Source of the DNA: Agrocybe praecox
Taxonomy: Eukaryota > Basidiomycota > Agaricomycetes > Agaricales > Agrocybaceae
Direction: 5' to 3'
DNA length: 64,000 nucleotides
NCBI GenBank assembly: GCA_964017145.1
Contig: CAXHKQ010000180.1
Span: forward strand, 1 to 64,000
In this document: piece by piece, positions 11,376 to 23,504 of the stretch
How the letters are laid out: each line of letters begins with the position of its first letter
Numbering within the stretch: the stretch's first letter is position 1
Notes under the pieces: generated by a model
The model's input: only the letters and a program-made list of their open reading frames with translations
Databases searched by the model: none
Told to the model about the DNA's origin: nothing
Translations under genes and position numbers: made by a program

Positions 11376-12555
11376 GAGTGCATGGATAGGTCCTGACGTC
11401 GGGGTTCGGCAGCCCGGGGACCTTGTTCGAGGAGTTACCGATTTGCTTTGTCCACAGTAAAGGCACAAGCCTTCCTCTTACGTGGTCAGCGACGGATGGC
11501 GTCGTTCCATGGGAACAACGTCGTTGTTTGAGGGTTGAGAAGTGGAGTGTGAAGCAGCGGAGGTGGAGTTGGATGGGAAGGGTTTGCGGTAGTTGGTGAT
11601 TGATGAGGACCGGCTGGAGGCGTATAGAGAGAAAGCATGGATTTCAATTGTCAATTTCAATGCAGGTTTTGGTGTAATCCTCGAAATCCTGAGTGAAGCA
11701 ACGACCCGTTCGGTTGCACAAGGTGGTCTTCACGTTACCCCTGAGAGGGCCGTAGTACTCGCAGATCTTGGTCTGTTCAGCTCGGTGCAAAGGACGGAAA
11801 AAGTGCAGGATTGTTAGGGTACAGGCCGAACGGTGCTTTGCAAAGCGAAGATTGAAAAAGTGCTGAGTTCTTATAATGCTTATAATTTTGCCCTCGTCCA
11901 GATTAACGCGCCGGGCCGCTGACGCCCGGATTACCATGGCCAATCTTTTCCTTTCTTTAATTTCCTTAATGGACTAGTCGGTGTGTTAATTCTTGTTTCC
12001 TTTTCATTCGGACGCGAACTTCTCATATGCTTACTCCGTCCCCATTCCATTTTCTCTATAGTTTATACCAATTCCTTTTTGGCTACCCTCAACGCCAGAA
12101 AGTCATTCCACAGCGCCATCGATGACAGTCACGCCATGATGTCTATACCCCAGAGCGTGCTCAGTCCCCAAGGTTCTTCAGCCGGTAAACTACAAAACTC
12201 GAATTTAGGCGGCATCTGAATGGGAAATATCGTGCCTTCACCGACCCGGAGATCATTGACGCGCTTTTCCTATACTTCATCGGTGTTTCATGGCAAGTCA
12301 AGATGAAGCAAGCTTTCATTCAAATCTTTGACAGCAAAGGCTGGAGATCGTACCCTCGTCCTTCCGGGGAATTGCGCGAAAAGTTCTTACTCCCTGACGT
12401 ATCCTCTCCGTACTTATGTGGTACTGTGACCGGTCGGGGTTGCTAGGAACATACGATCCGATTGTTATTCATAAGGTAAACAGTCCCATTGCGCTTTATG
12501 TACGTTACTGACGATCATTACAGTCCCCTAAGGATTTCATTCGTGTCCCCTGTCA
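11376..12555. other. No assignable gene; possible unrelated coding remnant
   Basis: Several short frames exist on both strands. One plus-strand stretch (about 12200-12400) reads NGKYRAFTDPEIIDALFLYF then IGVSWQVKMKQAFIQIFDSK, which looks protein-like but matches no family I can name. It is followed by SYPRPSGELREKF, faintly like the P5C dehydrogenase motif 'SYPRIVGETGGKNF'. No start, stop and intron set makes a complete gene. Confidence 0.35.
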
Positions 12556-12589
12556 CGCCTTCGTCCTCCACGTCAACCTCGACTTTCTT

Positions 12590-13347
12590 GGACAGCACAA
12601 CTTCAACGAGTCTGTGTGCCTTTGAATACCAAGGACAAAGGTGTTCTGCTCATTCAAGGCTTTATGTTGCGGCTTCGGTGTGGAAAGAAGGAGGGTTCAA
12701 GGATGTTTTGTTGGAGGGGATCGCAAAGATTAAAGTGGGATCATACGAAGATTGGACGAACTTTATGGGCCCTGTGATGTATGGCTTTTCTATCCCTGAC
12801 TATTTTCTTCCGTGTTGATATATCTTTCCTCCTTTCCTCAGAGGTCGTCCAGCGTACGATAAAATCGTGGGGTACATCCAAAAGGCTAGAGATGCAGGTG
12901 GTGAAGTTCTCATTGGTGGCTCAGGTACTATAGACATCTATCTCTTATTTCGTATTTCTAACTACAGTACTTATTGACAGGCGACGACTCCAAGGGATAT
13001 TTTGTTCAACCTACGGTTATTTTAACCAAGGATCGCGAGTCAGCCACCTTCGTGGATGAGATCTTTGGACCTGTGCTTTCTGTGCGTATTTTCTACCTCG
13101 TTGATGAATACATTTGAACAAATATATATTTTTCAGGTCTATGTCTATGAAGATGAGGACTACGAAAAACTCTTGATCTGATCGATACCACTGGCGACTA
13201 TGCCTTGACTGGTGCAATGTATGTCTTCACCCTTGTCTGTGTTCATTTCATGCTACTTGCTAATTTCTCACTTTGTTGACCAGCTTCTCACGCGACCGCA
13301 AGAACCTCATCACAGCTACCAACAGGTTGAGAAACGCTTCCGGAAAT
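12590..13347 (+). pseudogene. PUT2: Delta-1-pyrroline-5-carboxylate dehydrogenase fragment (ALDH4 type)
   Basis: P5C dehydrogenase oxidises glutamate semialdehyde/P5C to glutamate in mitochondrial proline catabolism. Five exons with intact GT-AG introns read FEYQGQRCSAHSRLYV (containing the catalytic Cys), IAKIKVGSYEDWTNFMGPV, GRPAYDKIVGYIQKARDAGG, DDSKGYFVQPTVILTKDRES, VDEIFGPVLS, VYVYEDEDYEK, DTTGDYALTGAI and FSRDRKNLITATNRLRNASG. Exon limits are about 12606-12778, 12842-12924, 12981-13081, 13137-13218 and 13284-13347. One A appears missing in an A-run near 13164-13169, shifting the frame between YEK and DLID. The conserved PFGG-R-SGTNDK-G terminus is absent; unrelated sequence follows. The N-terminal cofactor-binding half is also missing. 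Confidence 0.85.
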
Positions 13348-13565
13348 GTATGCTGCACAGATGAGGCAACCTGGAGGAACGAAAAGATTATTCGAGATGC
13401 GGAACGTGAACGGTGGGAGCGAGTCGAGAGGGAAGGAAGAGCCGGAATCATGTGGGAGGATATGATGAATGTTCGAGGTACCGTACAAGAGAGTACGCAG
13501 GCGTCCTCTCCCATGTTCCGTCTGGTTTCGACGCTATGCAAGAATGTATGAAGATAGTAGCACAT

Positions 13566-13745
13566 ACGCATGGACATCGTTGATATGATAGAATGAAATC
13601 TCAAAGTTGTTCTTATTCCTCGGTTTGCCATTAGGACCTTTGCTTGCATTGAAACGGTTTCCGCCATTGGAGAAACCGCCGTGGCACTTCTCCAAGGTCT
13701 CCTGGTAGCGCTTCGAGATAAGTCGGTCTGTAACGTCGTAAAATA
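13566..13745 (-). pseudogene. 5'-nucleotidase N-terminal fragment
   Basis: Minus-strand translation gives LISKRYQETLEKCHGGFSN, GGNRFNASKGPNGKPRN, then NNFEISFYHINDVHA. 'F-[FY]-H-[IV]-N-D-x-H-A' is the first metal-binding motif of the 5'-nucleotidase/UshA metallophosphoesterase family. Homology stops directly after this motif, so less than a tenth of the enzyme is present. It abuts the P5C dehydrogenase fragment tail by end, in the opposite orientation. The region 13746-14028 shows nothing further. Confidence 0.7.
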
Positions 13746-14028
13746 TGTGTTATATCCCACTAAAACAAGTTGAAAAAGTGCTCATCGTGCAGATGCAAGC
13801 CTGCACGTATCCTGAAGACGTCGCGTCGAGTTTCAAGTAGCCGAGAGGCATGGCGCGAATTCGGACTGGCGCGTAACGACTCTGGAGGATCTTGAAGACG
13901 AAAAACTCGAAGATCATAGGCGGTGTGAACAGAAAAAATCGACCACAAGTCGTATCGACTCCAATTTGATTCTCATTTCATTCTTTACAAAATATAAGTT
14001 ATACATAGGTTCTATTTAAATCGTCATG

Positions 14029-17000
14029 TTACATTCGCAATGGGAGTACGTGAATGCAAGTTATTGCAATAGAAGGAACGACAACGAAACTCGCAGCAAA
14101 ATGGGAAGTAATATCAGAAAGTGGAACCAAAGTGATTTGGGGGGTTAGCGTACTGTAGGAAAGATATCCTGCTGCTTCAGGTAGCGGGCGGAAGTAATCG
14201 TGTTGAATATCTGTATCGTGTAAGTCGTTGTATTGTCTAATTAGAGCAAAGAATTTTGGTTGATCTCGATGACGCCCTGAATATGAGGCTATCTTGACAA
14301 TTCTACCAGCTTTTAGCTGGTCAGACTGGCGGAATATGACATAGCTGTTAGGGTGGGTCCCCCCTTCAAACCTCTGGCCATGGCGAGCGACATAAGTGGC
14401 CGCAAGTGTATTGAACCTTGTCGAGGGCGGGGACTTTGGGTCATTCTGTTGGAGCCATGAATTTAGGGTGGCGCAGAGCTCAATAATGGCATCAGTAGAA
14501 TCTTTTTTGAGTTGAAACTGAAGAACTGTATCATCCTCCGAAAGTGTACCTTGAATCGTGACTTGGTATTTCTTCTCGTACATTTCAACGACAGATTTCA
14601 GTTCATTCGGTAAAGCGGCTTCCGTGAACAACGAACGAAGGTTCTGCATCCTGCAGAAACGCATAAAAAGTGTCTTTTCCAGCTCTCCTAAAATATAAGC
14701 AAGAAATCAGGAAATTTGTAATCGTACTCAAACTAGAGTTTTTCAAAGGATATTATGTCTCACCAAATTTATTATTTGTGGGTAGGCCTTGGATAATCCC
14801 ATTGAACCTCTCAAATGCAAAGCATCTCCATGAATGGGTGGGTCCGAAGCGTTGCAAATGGGTTGAGAAGTGCAAAGAAAGATGTTGGTATGGCGTGATG
14901 TTTGCAAACGGGTACAGCTTTAAAAACCCCGACGTATAAAGCGTGATATGCTTCTCGTAGAGTGCTATGTCTGTTGCACTCACTGTGCGTTTATTGGCTA
15001 TTTTCGCTGCTGTAACAAGGTGCAAAAAGTTTTCTAACATCTTGTGTCTTTTGTCTGCTTTTGGTAGCGTTCCCCATAAGCGCGTCAAGGTTATAGGAAG
15101 GTTCACAGTACAGAAGGCTTTCCATTCGTCCGCCTTGAGTTTACCCCAGTTAATTTCACCAGGATGTTTTGGAGCTCTACTGAACCAAGAAGGAAGTTTT
15201 ACTTGATCCATGTCACGACGGATTTCGTCCAAAGTTTGACGTCCAAGTATGGCTTGATCTTTCTGCTTGGAGTTCAATTGCTCTTCATCTACCAACTCGC
15301 CGTTTTCGTCGACAATGCCATCTGCAAAGCGCTATAATGTTTTCACATCAGACATTACAAGAATGACATAACAGAGACTTACTGCCTCATTGAGTAAATC
15401 CTCCAGCTCGTCTTTTTTCATTCCTTGGTAATCTTTGTAATCACGAGTCCCCTGGAGTTTCATAACGCACAAAACAGCCAGGAAATGCTTTCTCAGCGAG
15501 GATACCTTTGCCTTGGATCCGCTTTGATATATTCCAGCAAGCCTTTCCCGGCCTTCCTCTGTCAATTCTTCCGAATCAATCTGGCTATTTCCCCCCTTTC
15601 CTGTGTTGCGCTGGATTATGCGACCGTTACTGTCAATGATGCCATCTCGAACTCTCTATTAATCAGTCAGACGATGTATTCCTCAGTCAGAAGTAATCTA
15701 TCTCACCATATCGTGCAACAATGTTACCAAGTCTTTTTTGGATTTCTTATAGGTCGATCTCTTACCCCCGAGTTTAGCCATGCACAAGTCAACTAAGTCC
15801 TCTTTGTCCTGTTTCATCAGCTCCGTTTTTGCCATTCGATACAATGTTGCAATCTGGGTGGATGTCAGCAATTTTCGATTACTGGCAATGTGTGCGTTTT
15901 GATCGATGCCTGATGTTGAACTAGCTATTACCGACAACGGCGTAAGTGAAGGAGTCATAGCTAGCTGTTCTGAAGGTACGTTTAGGGTTACGCTATTAGT
16001 GTTGGCACCAGTTAGAGTCCCTATTTGCTCATCAAACTGATGAGAAATTCTCTGTGAGATCATCCATCGTCAACGTCTTCTTCAAATACGAGAACATTGT
16101 TTAACTCACGTATTCAGTCAGGTTCTTGATAAGAATCGGTTTCCGACCGCCATAGTGTAAGCCATGTTCACGACAAAGAAATTGTAATTGCTCTTTCGAG
16201 AGGCCTTCAAGCGGGTAGGCAGCATTTCCGTTCATTGTACGGCCGTGTTGGAAAACGTGGAGAGCCATGGCAATTTCCTCCTCCTCCAACCCCATACCAA
16301 GTAATGAATCCCCTTCACCATCAAGAAGCTTGTAATCCATACCCCAAATTTGGCGGATATGTCGATGGAATAGACGAAGATAGAATCCGTGCATCGAGTC
16401 AATCACAACGAACTTTGTAGGGTCCCAGTATGGCAGCCGAAGAAGCTGTGACCACCTAATGCCATGATCACGGAATATCTTTTCCCTTTGGTACTCCGAA
16501 TCTGCCTCTAACCACTTGCTTGCGTGAATGACGTGATCTTCCCAACAACGGGGGCTCCATTTATTGCGGTCCAACTCGTTTATATTTCGCAGGAGTAGCA
16601 GGCATTCTGAGCAGAAATGGCCCGAGGAATGACTACCCAGGCCAGCAACACGGCGTGCAGCGGGGAGGTCACATATAAGCGGAATCAATGCTCCTTTGAC
16701 ATGTCGTCCGTGAGGGTATTTGTGAGTAGAGGTTAGATAGATTCCCTCGAACCATAGCTTTAGGAGATCGTCTACAACAGGCTTGATGAGATGGTTGACT
16801 TCGAGTGTGGAAGGTTCCCGAGGACCTGGGACGATACCGAGAAGAAACACATTTTCTGCCTTATAACGAAGCTCAGGAGGAAGATTGAAACAAACAAGAT
16901 ATATTCCACAAATTGAGACTACCTTCCCCGCTTCTTTGTTGCCGTAAGGATTGAATCCATCCATATTTAAGCCGAAGATAAGGCGACCTTCTTGCTCAGG

Positions 17001-18649
17001 TTTGTCCATAAAATGCCGACCATCAGGGCCCAGAAAGTGTTTGAGGACAGATCCATCCCAAATATCATTCATCTTTTCAGTAGGCGATCCAGGTATATTT
17101 GCACGATCCATGTGTTCTTCGATATCTGGCCGAGAATACATCCGTCCAATCCAATGGCGTAGATCTTGATAAGAATACTCACGCACAGGCTTTATAGACG
17201 TTGTGCCTTGCTGAGATTTCGCCTTTTTTCTAAGGCGTCGTCCACAAGATTTGGAAAGTTTTGTGCTTTGATATTCACAGAACTCTGGGATAGTATTCGA
17301 GTCGTTTGTTTCGAAGGTGTAAGTAGAGAAGCAGGACGGGCAGCAAATGACAGATTTGTAAACAGGGTCAATTTGCAATGATTTCACCACAGTACGAAAA
17401 TCTGCGGGGATAGAAGGAAGGACATTGGCTAGTTCGGCTCGAGTTGATCCACGAATTGATAGCTTTACCAGAAGAACCACGCTAGAAAGAAAAAAGCCAA
17501 CGTCGCTCAGAGAAAGATCAGCCAAAAAATAGAAGGTTGCCGCCATCAAATATATGAGACACGGAATTGGACCCATATGTCGGAGTGAGGAAGAATGAGG
17601 ACCTTAGACGAGAACAGTAATTAAGTTATAGAGTTGAGATGAATGAAGAGGAAGTTAACAAACATACTTGTATGGATGATTTGATCTTTATTCCTGCTAG
17701 ATTCGATTCTTAGGCGTCTCCAGCACTCTTTCTTCACATGCAGCGTGCGTTCTTGCTCAGACTCCACGATTAATATAATCTTTGATAAGCGATGAGACAG
17801 AAGCCGGCTGGTGGGGTGTTTTCTGTGAAGCTGGAGAAATGCCATAGAATTTCGCAGAAATTCCTCATGCTGCATGAACTGTTGATTGAATGGCGACACG
17901 GAGTCCAATTCCAGAGAGGGAAGTTCTTCCACCAGACTTGTAGGTGAGTTGTGATCCGGATTTTTGGTAAACACTAGGGATGTTCGCTGCAGAGACTCCC
18001 GAAAAGTGGAGGATGTGATAATTGCCAGCCGGTCGGATATGTCGCCAAGTTGCGTCAACAGCCTATGCCTGTGGCTTGCTGTGCTGTTAAGCAGAAACCG
18101 CCTTTTTCTTCTTCTCCTGGGTACACGACAAAATTCGGAAGTGGTTTCGGACTCTTCATCCGTCCAGTATTGCTCAAGATCGGCCTTTACTTCGCAAAGG
18201 TCAACGTCAACTGGGCTATTGTAAATAATTGTAGCCACTTCACCGATGATACGGTGACTAATATACTTACCTTGTTGTGTCCTCCACCTTGGCTTCGTCT
18301 GCATTCAGTACGAACTCCTGAGCACCATGTCTATGTTCCGAATATCAGAGATGAAACTGTCGCAAGGCGAATTTGACTATACTTACCTCTGTCCGGACTT
18401 TATCTGTGAGACAAAAGACGCCGTGGATTGACGAAGAAAATGTTTTGCTGCTGCCAGCTGCTGCCTATCTCGTTTCTTATGATCATTGAATAGAGATCTT
18501 GTGAGTCTCTGTCCTGAGATAATCCTGTTTGATTCACGGTCATAATAATCGTATATGATGCATTCGCTACACGCGCAATTGATTAAGGGCTCGGGGGTAG
18601 AGATGACCCGCTTGCCAACAACGAGGCCAAGACGCAGGTGCGGTGGCAT
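14029..18649 (-). CDS. CACTA-type (tnp2 family) transposase with SAP-like segments
   Basis: About 1,150 residues over roughly eight exons with short introns and no stop inside the chosen exons. It starts at ATG 18649; an early Cys-rich stretch reads INCACSECIIYDYYDRESN. The long exon 16101-17576 carries the tnp2 catalytic region: LIFGLNMDGFNPYGNKEAG, LPPELRYKAENVFLLGIVPG, CDLPAARRVAGLGSHSSGHF, CSECLLLL, then RLPYWDPTKFVVIDSMHGFY. These fit the DDE/D residues and Cys pair of CMC/EnSpm transposases in fungi. Exon 14753-15295 has PITLTRLWGTLPKADKR and HSWRCFAFERFNGIIQGLP, the usual C-terminal block. Between them are three SAP-like helical segments (LSKEQLQFLCREHGLHY; KEDLVDLCMAKLGGK; KKDELEDLLNEA). 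No convincing CACTA terminal inverted repeats were found by eye. Confidence 0.85.
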
Positions 18650-18900
18650 CCTTTGTGCTCCGACGGCTGCCCCGTATTGTCGCGAATATTGAAGGCGATA
18701 GCAGGAAGTTAAAAGGCGTGGGAACTTTACATATAGTCTCGTACGGTATGTGAAGACACTATATACCGTTCACTTTTACAACGTAGCTGTAGGTCCATGC
18801 CAATTTTCCACCTTCGGCTTCGTGGTACAGCGATACCAGTTAGTGAATAATTTTGTCCCAGAAACTTTCTGGTACATATACTTGTTTTGCAGGGCCACCG

Positions 18901-19346
18901 CTACGCGTGGCAGTACGAGTCTTCAATTATTATTCCGTCCCCTTTGCTTGTATTGTCGATTTCCTCAGAAGTTATAGTCGGAAATACGATCTGGTTGTCC
19001 TTCTCGAGTTGAACAAACCAGTCGTACGAGACTGTGCCCATGTCTTCGTCTCCGCAGACCTTTATAAGTACGGAATTTCCGATGGTTTATTGATCCCAAA
19101 TTCTCACCTGAAAAGGTATTTGTTAACTCTCGCGCAAAGAACCACTGCCTAAACGACCACATAAGGATCATCTCTGGTGCGAATAATGCCCAACACATCA
19201 AATGAACGCGCCGCAGTGCACGCATTAGACGATTTTGCTCTGAGGGGTGGAAGATTTGGATGAACGCAGACCCATGTGCAGAGAAATATCGTGGCGAGAC
19301 AGCCCCAGATTATATCGAGGATCCAACAGGTGTCAGACAGGTGCAC
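18901..19346 (-). pseudogene. Fungal multi-pass membrane protein fragment ('CLATIF-CTW-VHPN' family)
   Basis: The minus strand reads CWILDIIWGCLATIFLCTWV, CVHPNLPPLR, then in another frame RRVHLMCWALFAPEMILMWS, FRQWFFARELTNTF, and after a likely intron GDEDMGTVSYDWFVQLEKDN then FPTITSEEIDNTSKGDG before a stop. This order (CLATIF-CTW-VHPN, APE-x4-W-x-RQ, FP-IT-EEI-D-SKGD) marks a large basidiomycete membrane-protein family of unknown function. A one-base frameshift separates PPLRAKSS from RALRRVHL, and the protein stops right after SKGD, where the family normally continues through several transmembrane helices. It is a remnant next to the 5' end of the tnp2 gene. Confidence 0.75.
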
Positions 19347-19349
19347 TGT

Positions 19350-21110
19350 TCATCGTCTCTCATATCCAAACTCTTGAGCGAGGTGCTGACCGGGGAGGCG
19401 CCAGAAATCCATCCTCGATTAGCAAGAAGGGTGAGGATGAGAAGCATAGTACATTCGTCTTCACTTGTCGGATGGTGATAGTATTAGTCGGTAGTGTACG
19501 GAGTGTGAAAAATGACTCAACGAGAAGAATCATTTTCCTGCAGGAGGATATAAATTAACCTAGGAGAATCCCAAAGGTAGATGTTTTGTTTCAGTTGTGT
19601 TGTTACAACTTTCCCCCGTCGTCGTCGTCTCTCATGTTCCGCTGAAAAGCATGCATATATGCATCGTGCCTCTCCCTCCATCGACGTCGTCCTCATTTCA
19701 GACGTTGTCTGAGTTCGCATCAGGCACCTTTTTTTTCACCCCCACACCGTCTTGTCATCCCCTCTGTCAATCCAACCATCCAGCACCCAACTCCAACGTT
19801 CGAGGACCTTTCAATCGCATTTATCGAGCTGTCCGACGACTTGAGCAGCGTCGTATCCTTGTTCGGCTCTAAACCGTGTTCAAAGTTCGATGCGAATGGT
19901 CGTACACAGAGTTGAGGCTCTGTGAGGACGGAACAGGATCTGCAAAAGCGAGGGTGTGTGTGTGGTGTCGGATTGGGGAGGCAAAAAATGATGGTGTTCG
20001 CTCAAGGGCCAACGTCGTTTGTATCAGCCAACTCTTCCTCCAAACACCACTCTGCACCATCCTTCATCAACCCTGCATCCCTCTCCTCATATCACTCATC
20101 CATCCCGCTCGTTATCCGTCCTCAATCACCCCAACGTTGAATCGTCTTTATCATGCCAGAATCGGCGCGTCCGCCGACCCCAGCAAAGACGAATCCTACA
20201 TTCATCGTTCTTTCCTCGCATTCGACTTGGATTCTATGCTAGTCCTCGTGCACACAGAGAACCATATTTCGAATGGCTGCGAGGGATCCAAATTTTCGAG
20301 CGCGATTCGGACGGCTAGGGAGTGCAATGCAGCGAGTGCCAGCATTCGTTCGGATGCGGGTGACATATGGAAGCAGATCGAGGGTTGTGTGATGTAAGAG
20401 AGCGAGTGCCGGTGTTCGTTTGGCTTGCAGGGCTTGGGTTAGCAACTCTATCAAAAGGCAGACACGTTGTGGACGTACTAGGGATTGTTCTGATGCAGTC
20501 GGTAAGTTGTTCTGCCTTGCAAGCATTCGATTCGCTAATTACAACTCGTTTGCAGCAATATTACACCAATCGGTGACGTACAGCAACTCTGCTGGCGCAA
20601 ATTCGCCGTCTGCGATGCGAGAACGATGGTGTGAATCGATTGTGAGTACCCCATCTCAGCTATTGATAAATCACTCACCACTTTTGCAGCTATCAACCGC
20701 GAGCTTCTGACGTCGGTAGGCTTCTACCTGGAAGCATGACTGTGAGTATTCTTCGTCTTTGCGTGCATTCGAAACATTACTTACCGTCTCTTTTCAAGGT
20801 GTTTTTATTGACCTTTCGACTTAGGCGGCCGACTACACGATAGGCTTGCTGTTGCTGGTATAAACGGCGATGCGAGTCAATGGCTGTGAATTTAGAGGTA
20901 AGTACTTGTTTCGGGAGATTATGAACTCTCACCTGTTTCTTACAGACGTTCGTAAGTATCAGAAATCATCGAAAAACGTTCGGATACGCCTGAGAATGGA
21001 CAACGGTAAGTTACAAAGCTGTACAACCCACAGGAAACCCACTAACCTTGGCTGCAGAGCACGTCTCGATCGACAGAAAATATGGTAAGTCGATGCAACA
21101 TGCAGAATAC
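19350..21110. other. No recognised gene; splice-like signals on the plus strand
   Basis: Plus-strand donor/acceptor-like pairs occur at about 20511-20555, 20642-20689 and 20741-20799 (GTGAGTA/GTAAGTT donors, TTTGCAG/TTTCAAG acceptors), bounding short exons such as one encoding LLAQIRRLRCENDG. No credible complete protein or known family results. A 173-residue frame at 19876-20397 looks non-biological in composition. This could be a non-coding transcript or a heavily spliced unknown gene. Confidence 0.3.
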
Positions 21111-23500
21111 ACCAGATCAAGAAAGGCAACGAGCAGACAAAGGGTGTTTATCACGCCCAATGTCTAGTGCTCGTTATTGCTCATGATGGGCAGCTGATAG
21201 CGTAGAAGTTAAGTAGAGTAGCAGAGGAGGGGAAAATAGCTCGGATGGGCTGTTGTTCTTTCCAGTAGATTTAGCCCAGCTTATACACATAGTAATTACG
21301 AACCCATGTGTTGTAGTAGTAAAAAACCGTATATGTAACTCGGGTAGGCACTTTGTCTTAATGCCTGGACTCTTAGTCCAGGTTTATCCCACAACTGTTT
21401 TTCCTTTCTAGGTAATCCACCCACTTTCCCACCATCACACCCTTCCTGTCTAAAATTATCCCATAATGTCACGTATTGTTGTTCTATTTGCACGTGGTTT
21501 TTTTGCGTTCTTCGCGTTCACTTTTTTTGTTTTTTTCATACGTCCTCGCGCGTCTTCGGCAGGTCTTGTAAACATAAACAGTGTCTTGCGATATCTCGTA
21601 ATAGTTTTATTTCACAGGCATTTTATTACAGGCATTATGGAACGGTCATTCCTTCATTCGCCTCCCTGTTGCCTCCTTCCGTTTTCATTGTTTCACAGTT
21701 GTTTTTGTTAGCTCTGAACTTGCCATACAAATGCAGTAATTGTGTCGCCTGTACCACGTGTTAAGTCCTATTTTTAAAATTTAAATTTTGAGTCTGATAT
21801 TTTCGTCAACTTGGCGACTCACAAGTCTATATTGCGTTGGACATCTGCTCAGTCCCTCGTTTTCTATTTGGTACATGTCTCGACAATAGAACATTTGATA
21901 ACACATCTAATATTTCTTGGTGATTATAACAGTATCTGTTTGTCGACATTGATGGGAGAGTGCCCGCTCCGGGAGCAATTTCAGTATTTGACATTATAGT
22001 ACTGTGCATGTACTTTGTGAACAGGGACTCTTCTTGTACGATAGACGGGATGTTGTCGATATCCGTCTGTAAGTGGTTGGTGCTTGTATACGGGGGGGTA
22101 TTATGTGACTGTAAGTTTATTTGTAAGAAATATTACAATAGTATGCGTCTTTCGTTTGCTCCTTGCCACTGTTGTTCAAACTGACAACTGTACAAGTCAT
22201 TTCAACCTCCGACTTGATAATTACGCGGGACGCCGGTGCACGGCTGCACACGATTGCACAATCAATCTAGGTGAATCCACCCTGTCTTGGAGAGCGTCTG
22301 ATCGACGGGGAAGGAGGTCCAATGGACCAGACCTGGACTGGACCTTGGACATACACGTGACGACAGAAATATTCTTGCTGAGGTCGCCAACAAGTCCAAC
22401 GATGGTCTCTCCAGCACTTTGTCGCATTGTGTGACACTCCTTGAGAATCTTTTGGACGCGTGCCGCCAACTTGCCGCACGGAGTCACTGAATATTTATTA
22501 AGAGGGCTTTAAAGGTGGTTCAAAATACATCCTGAAGTTTACTTGACTAGTTATTCGTACTTGACAACCCGATAGGAAACGGGGATGCAATTTTTATCTA
22601 TAGCTACTCCGTCTATGCCGTAGACCCGTATATAGTCACGGTGCTGGTGTGATTTCGACATGGTTCATAGACGGCACACGGCACGGTGTGATCTCACGGG
22701 TAAGCCGTGCAGTGCCGCAATCAAGCGGCAGGTTGACACCAAGTCTACGCATTATCCAAGGAGGTGTCACGCTCGGAGATCAAGAGAATTAGAGAGGTCT
22801 GAGTGAGGGCTATCTCACATTTATATTTCAGGTCCAAATCTGGTACAACTGGGGGCGGAGTCGTGTCTGATGTGCTATTAGTAGGTCCAGGTCTGAGGTA
22901 CGTCCAAGGTTTGAGGTCTAACTGGACCTGTGACCCCGTCGATCCGACTTTCTGCTGTCTTGCGTTATACGTTGGTTCGTTGGTTCATTCATACGTTCGT
23001 TCCCGTTTATGTTTGTGTTTGTGTTTGTTTTTGTGTTTGTGTTTGTGTTTTATGTCTTCTCGCAATGTTGCATAAAGCGTTTGTAAAGCGTTGGGAGTCC
23101 ATGCACCGCCCGCAGGGCCATTCGCAGGTTATCTATAAAAGCTGAAGCGCTGGCATGCTGCTATATTTCTTGATTTAGTGTAAGAAGTTTGACCAAGTTC
23201 ATGTTCAAGCGGAGATTCATTTCTGAAGGCCCGAACATGGTACATATGCCGTCCGAAGCCGTGAGGGGTGTTCCCTCCGGGGATATCATTTGTTAGCCGA
23301 CTTATACCGATCGAACGATGCCTCTTCTCTTCTTCTAGCTCGTCATTTGTACCTTCTTTTGCGATAGAATATGATTTTTTTCGTCGGCCATTCCGTTGTC
23401 TCGTTGTTATTTGTTGTTTCTGTCCATTTGTTAATACATATGTATGCTAATATGCTATTTATGTACATGCAAATTCAATGTTACGGAGTCTATTATGATT
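21111..23500. other. No recognised gene; TTTGTG microsatellite
   Basis: Mostly non-coding. A minus-strand frame at 22221-22487 contains GKLAARVQKILKECHTMRQS then AGETIVGLVGDLSKNIS, a possible helical small protein of unknown family. A (TTTGTG)n-like microsatellite lies at about 23008-23051. Short complementary GGTCCAGGTCTG/CCAGACCTGGAC motifs occur near 22325 and 22886. The TOP3 frame upstream of 23505 is closed by stops. Confidence 0.35.
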
Positions 23501-23504
23501 ATGG

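Noticed and set aside
14029..18649. Calling the large transposase KDZ
   Set aside because: The LNMDGFNPYG, YRYKAENVFL-like and HSWRCF-FERFNG blocks match the tnp2/CACTA family, not KDZ.
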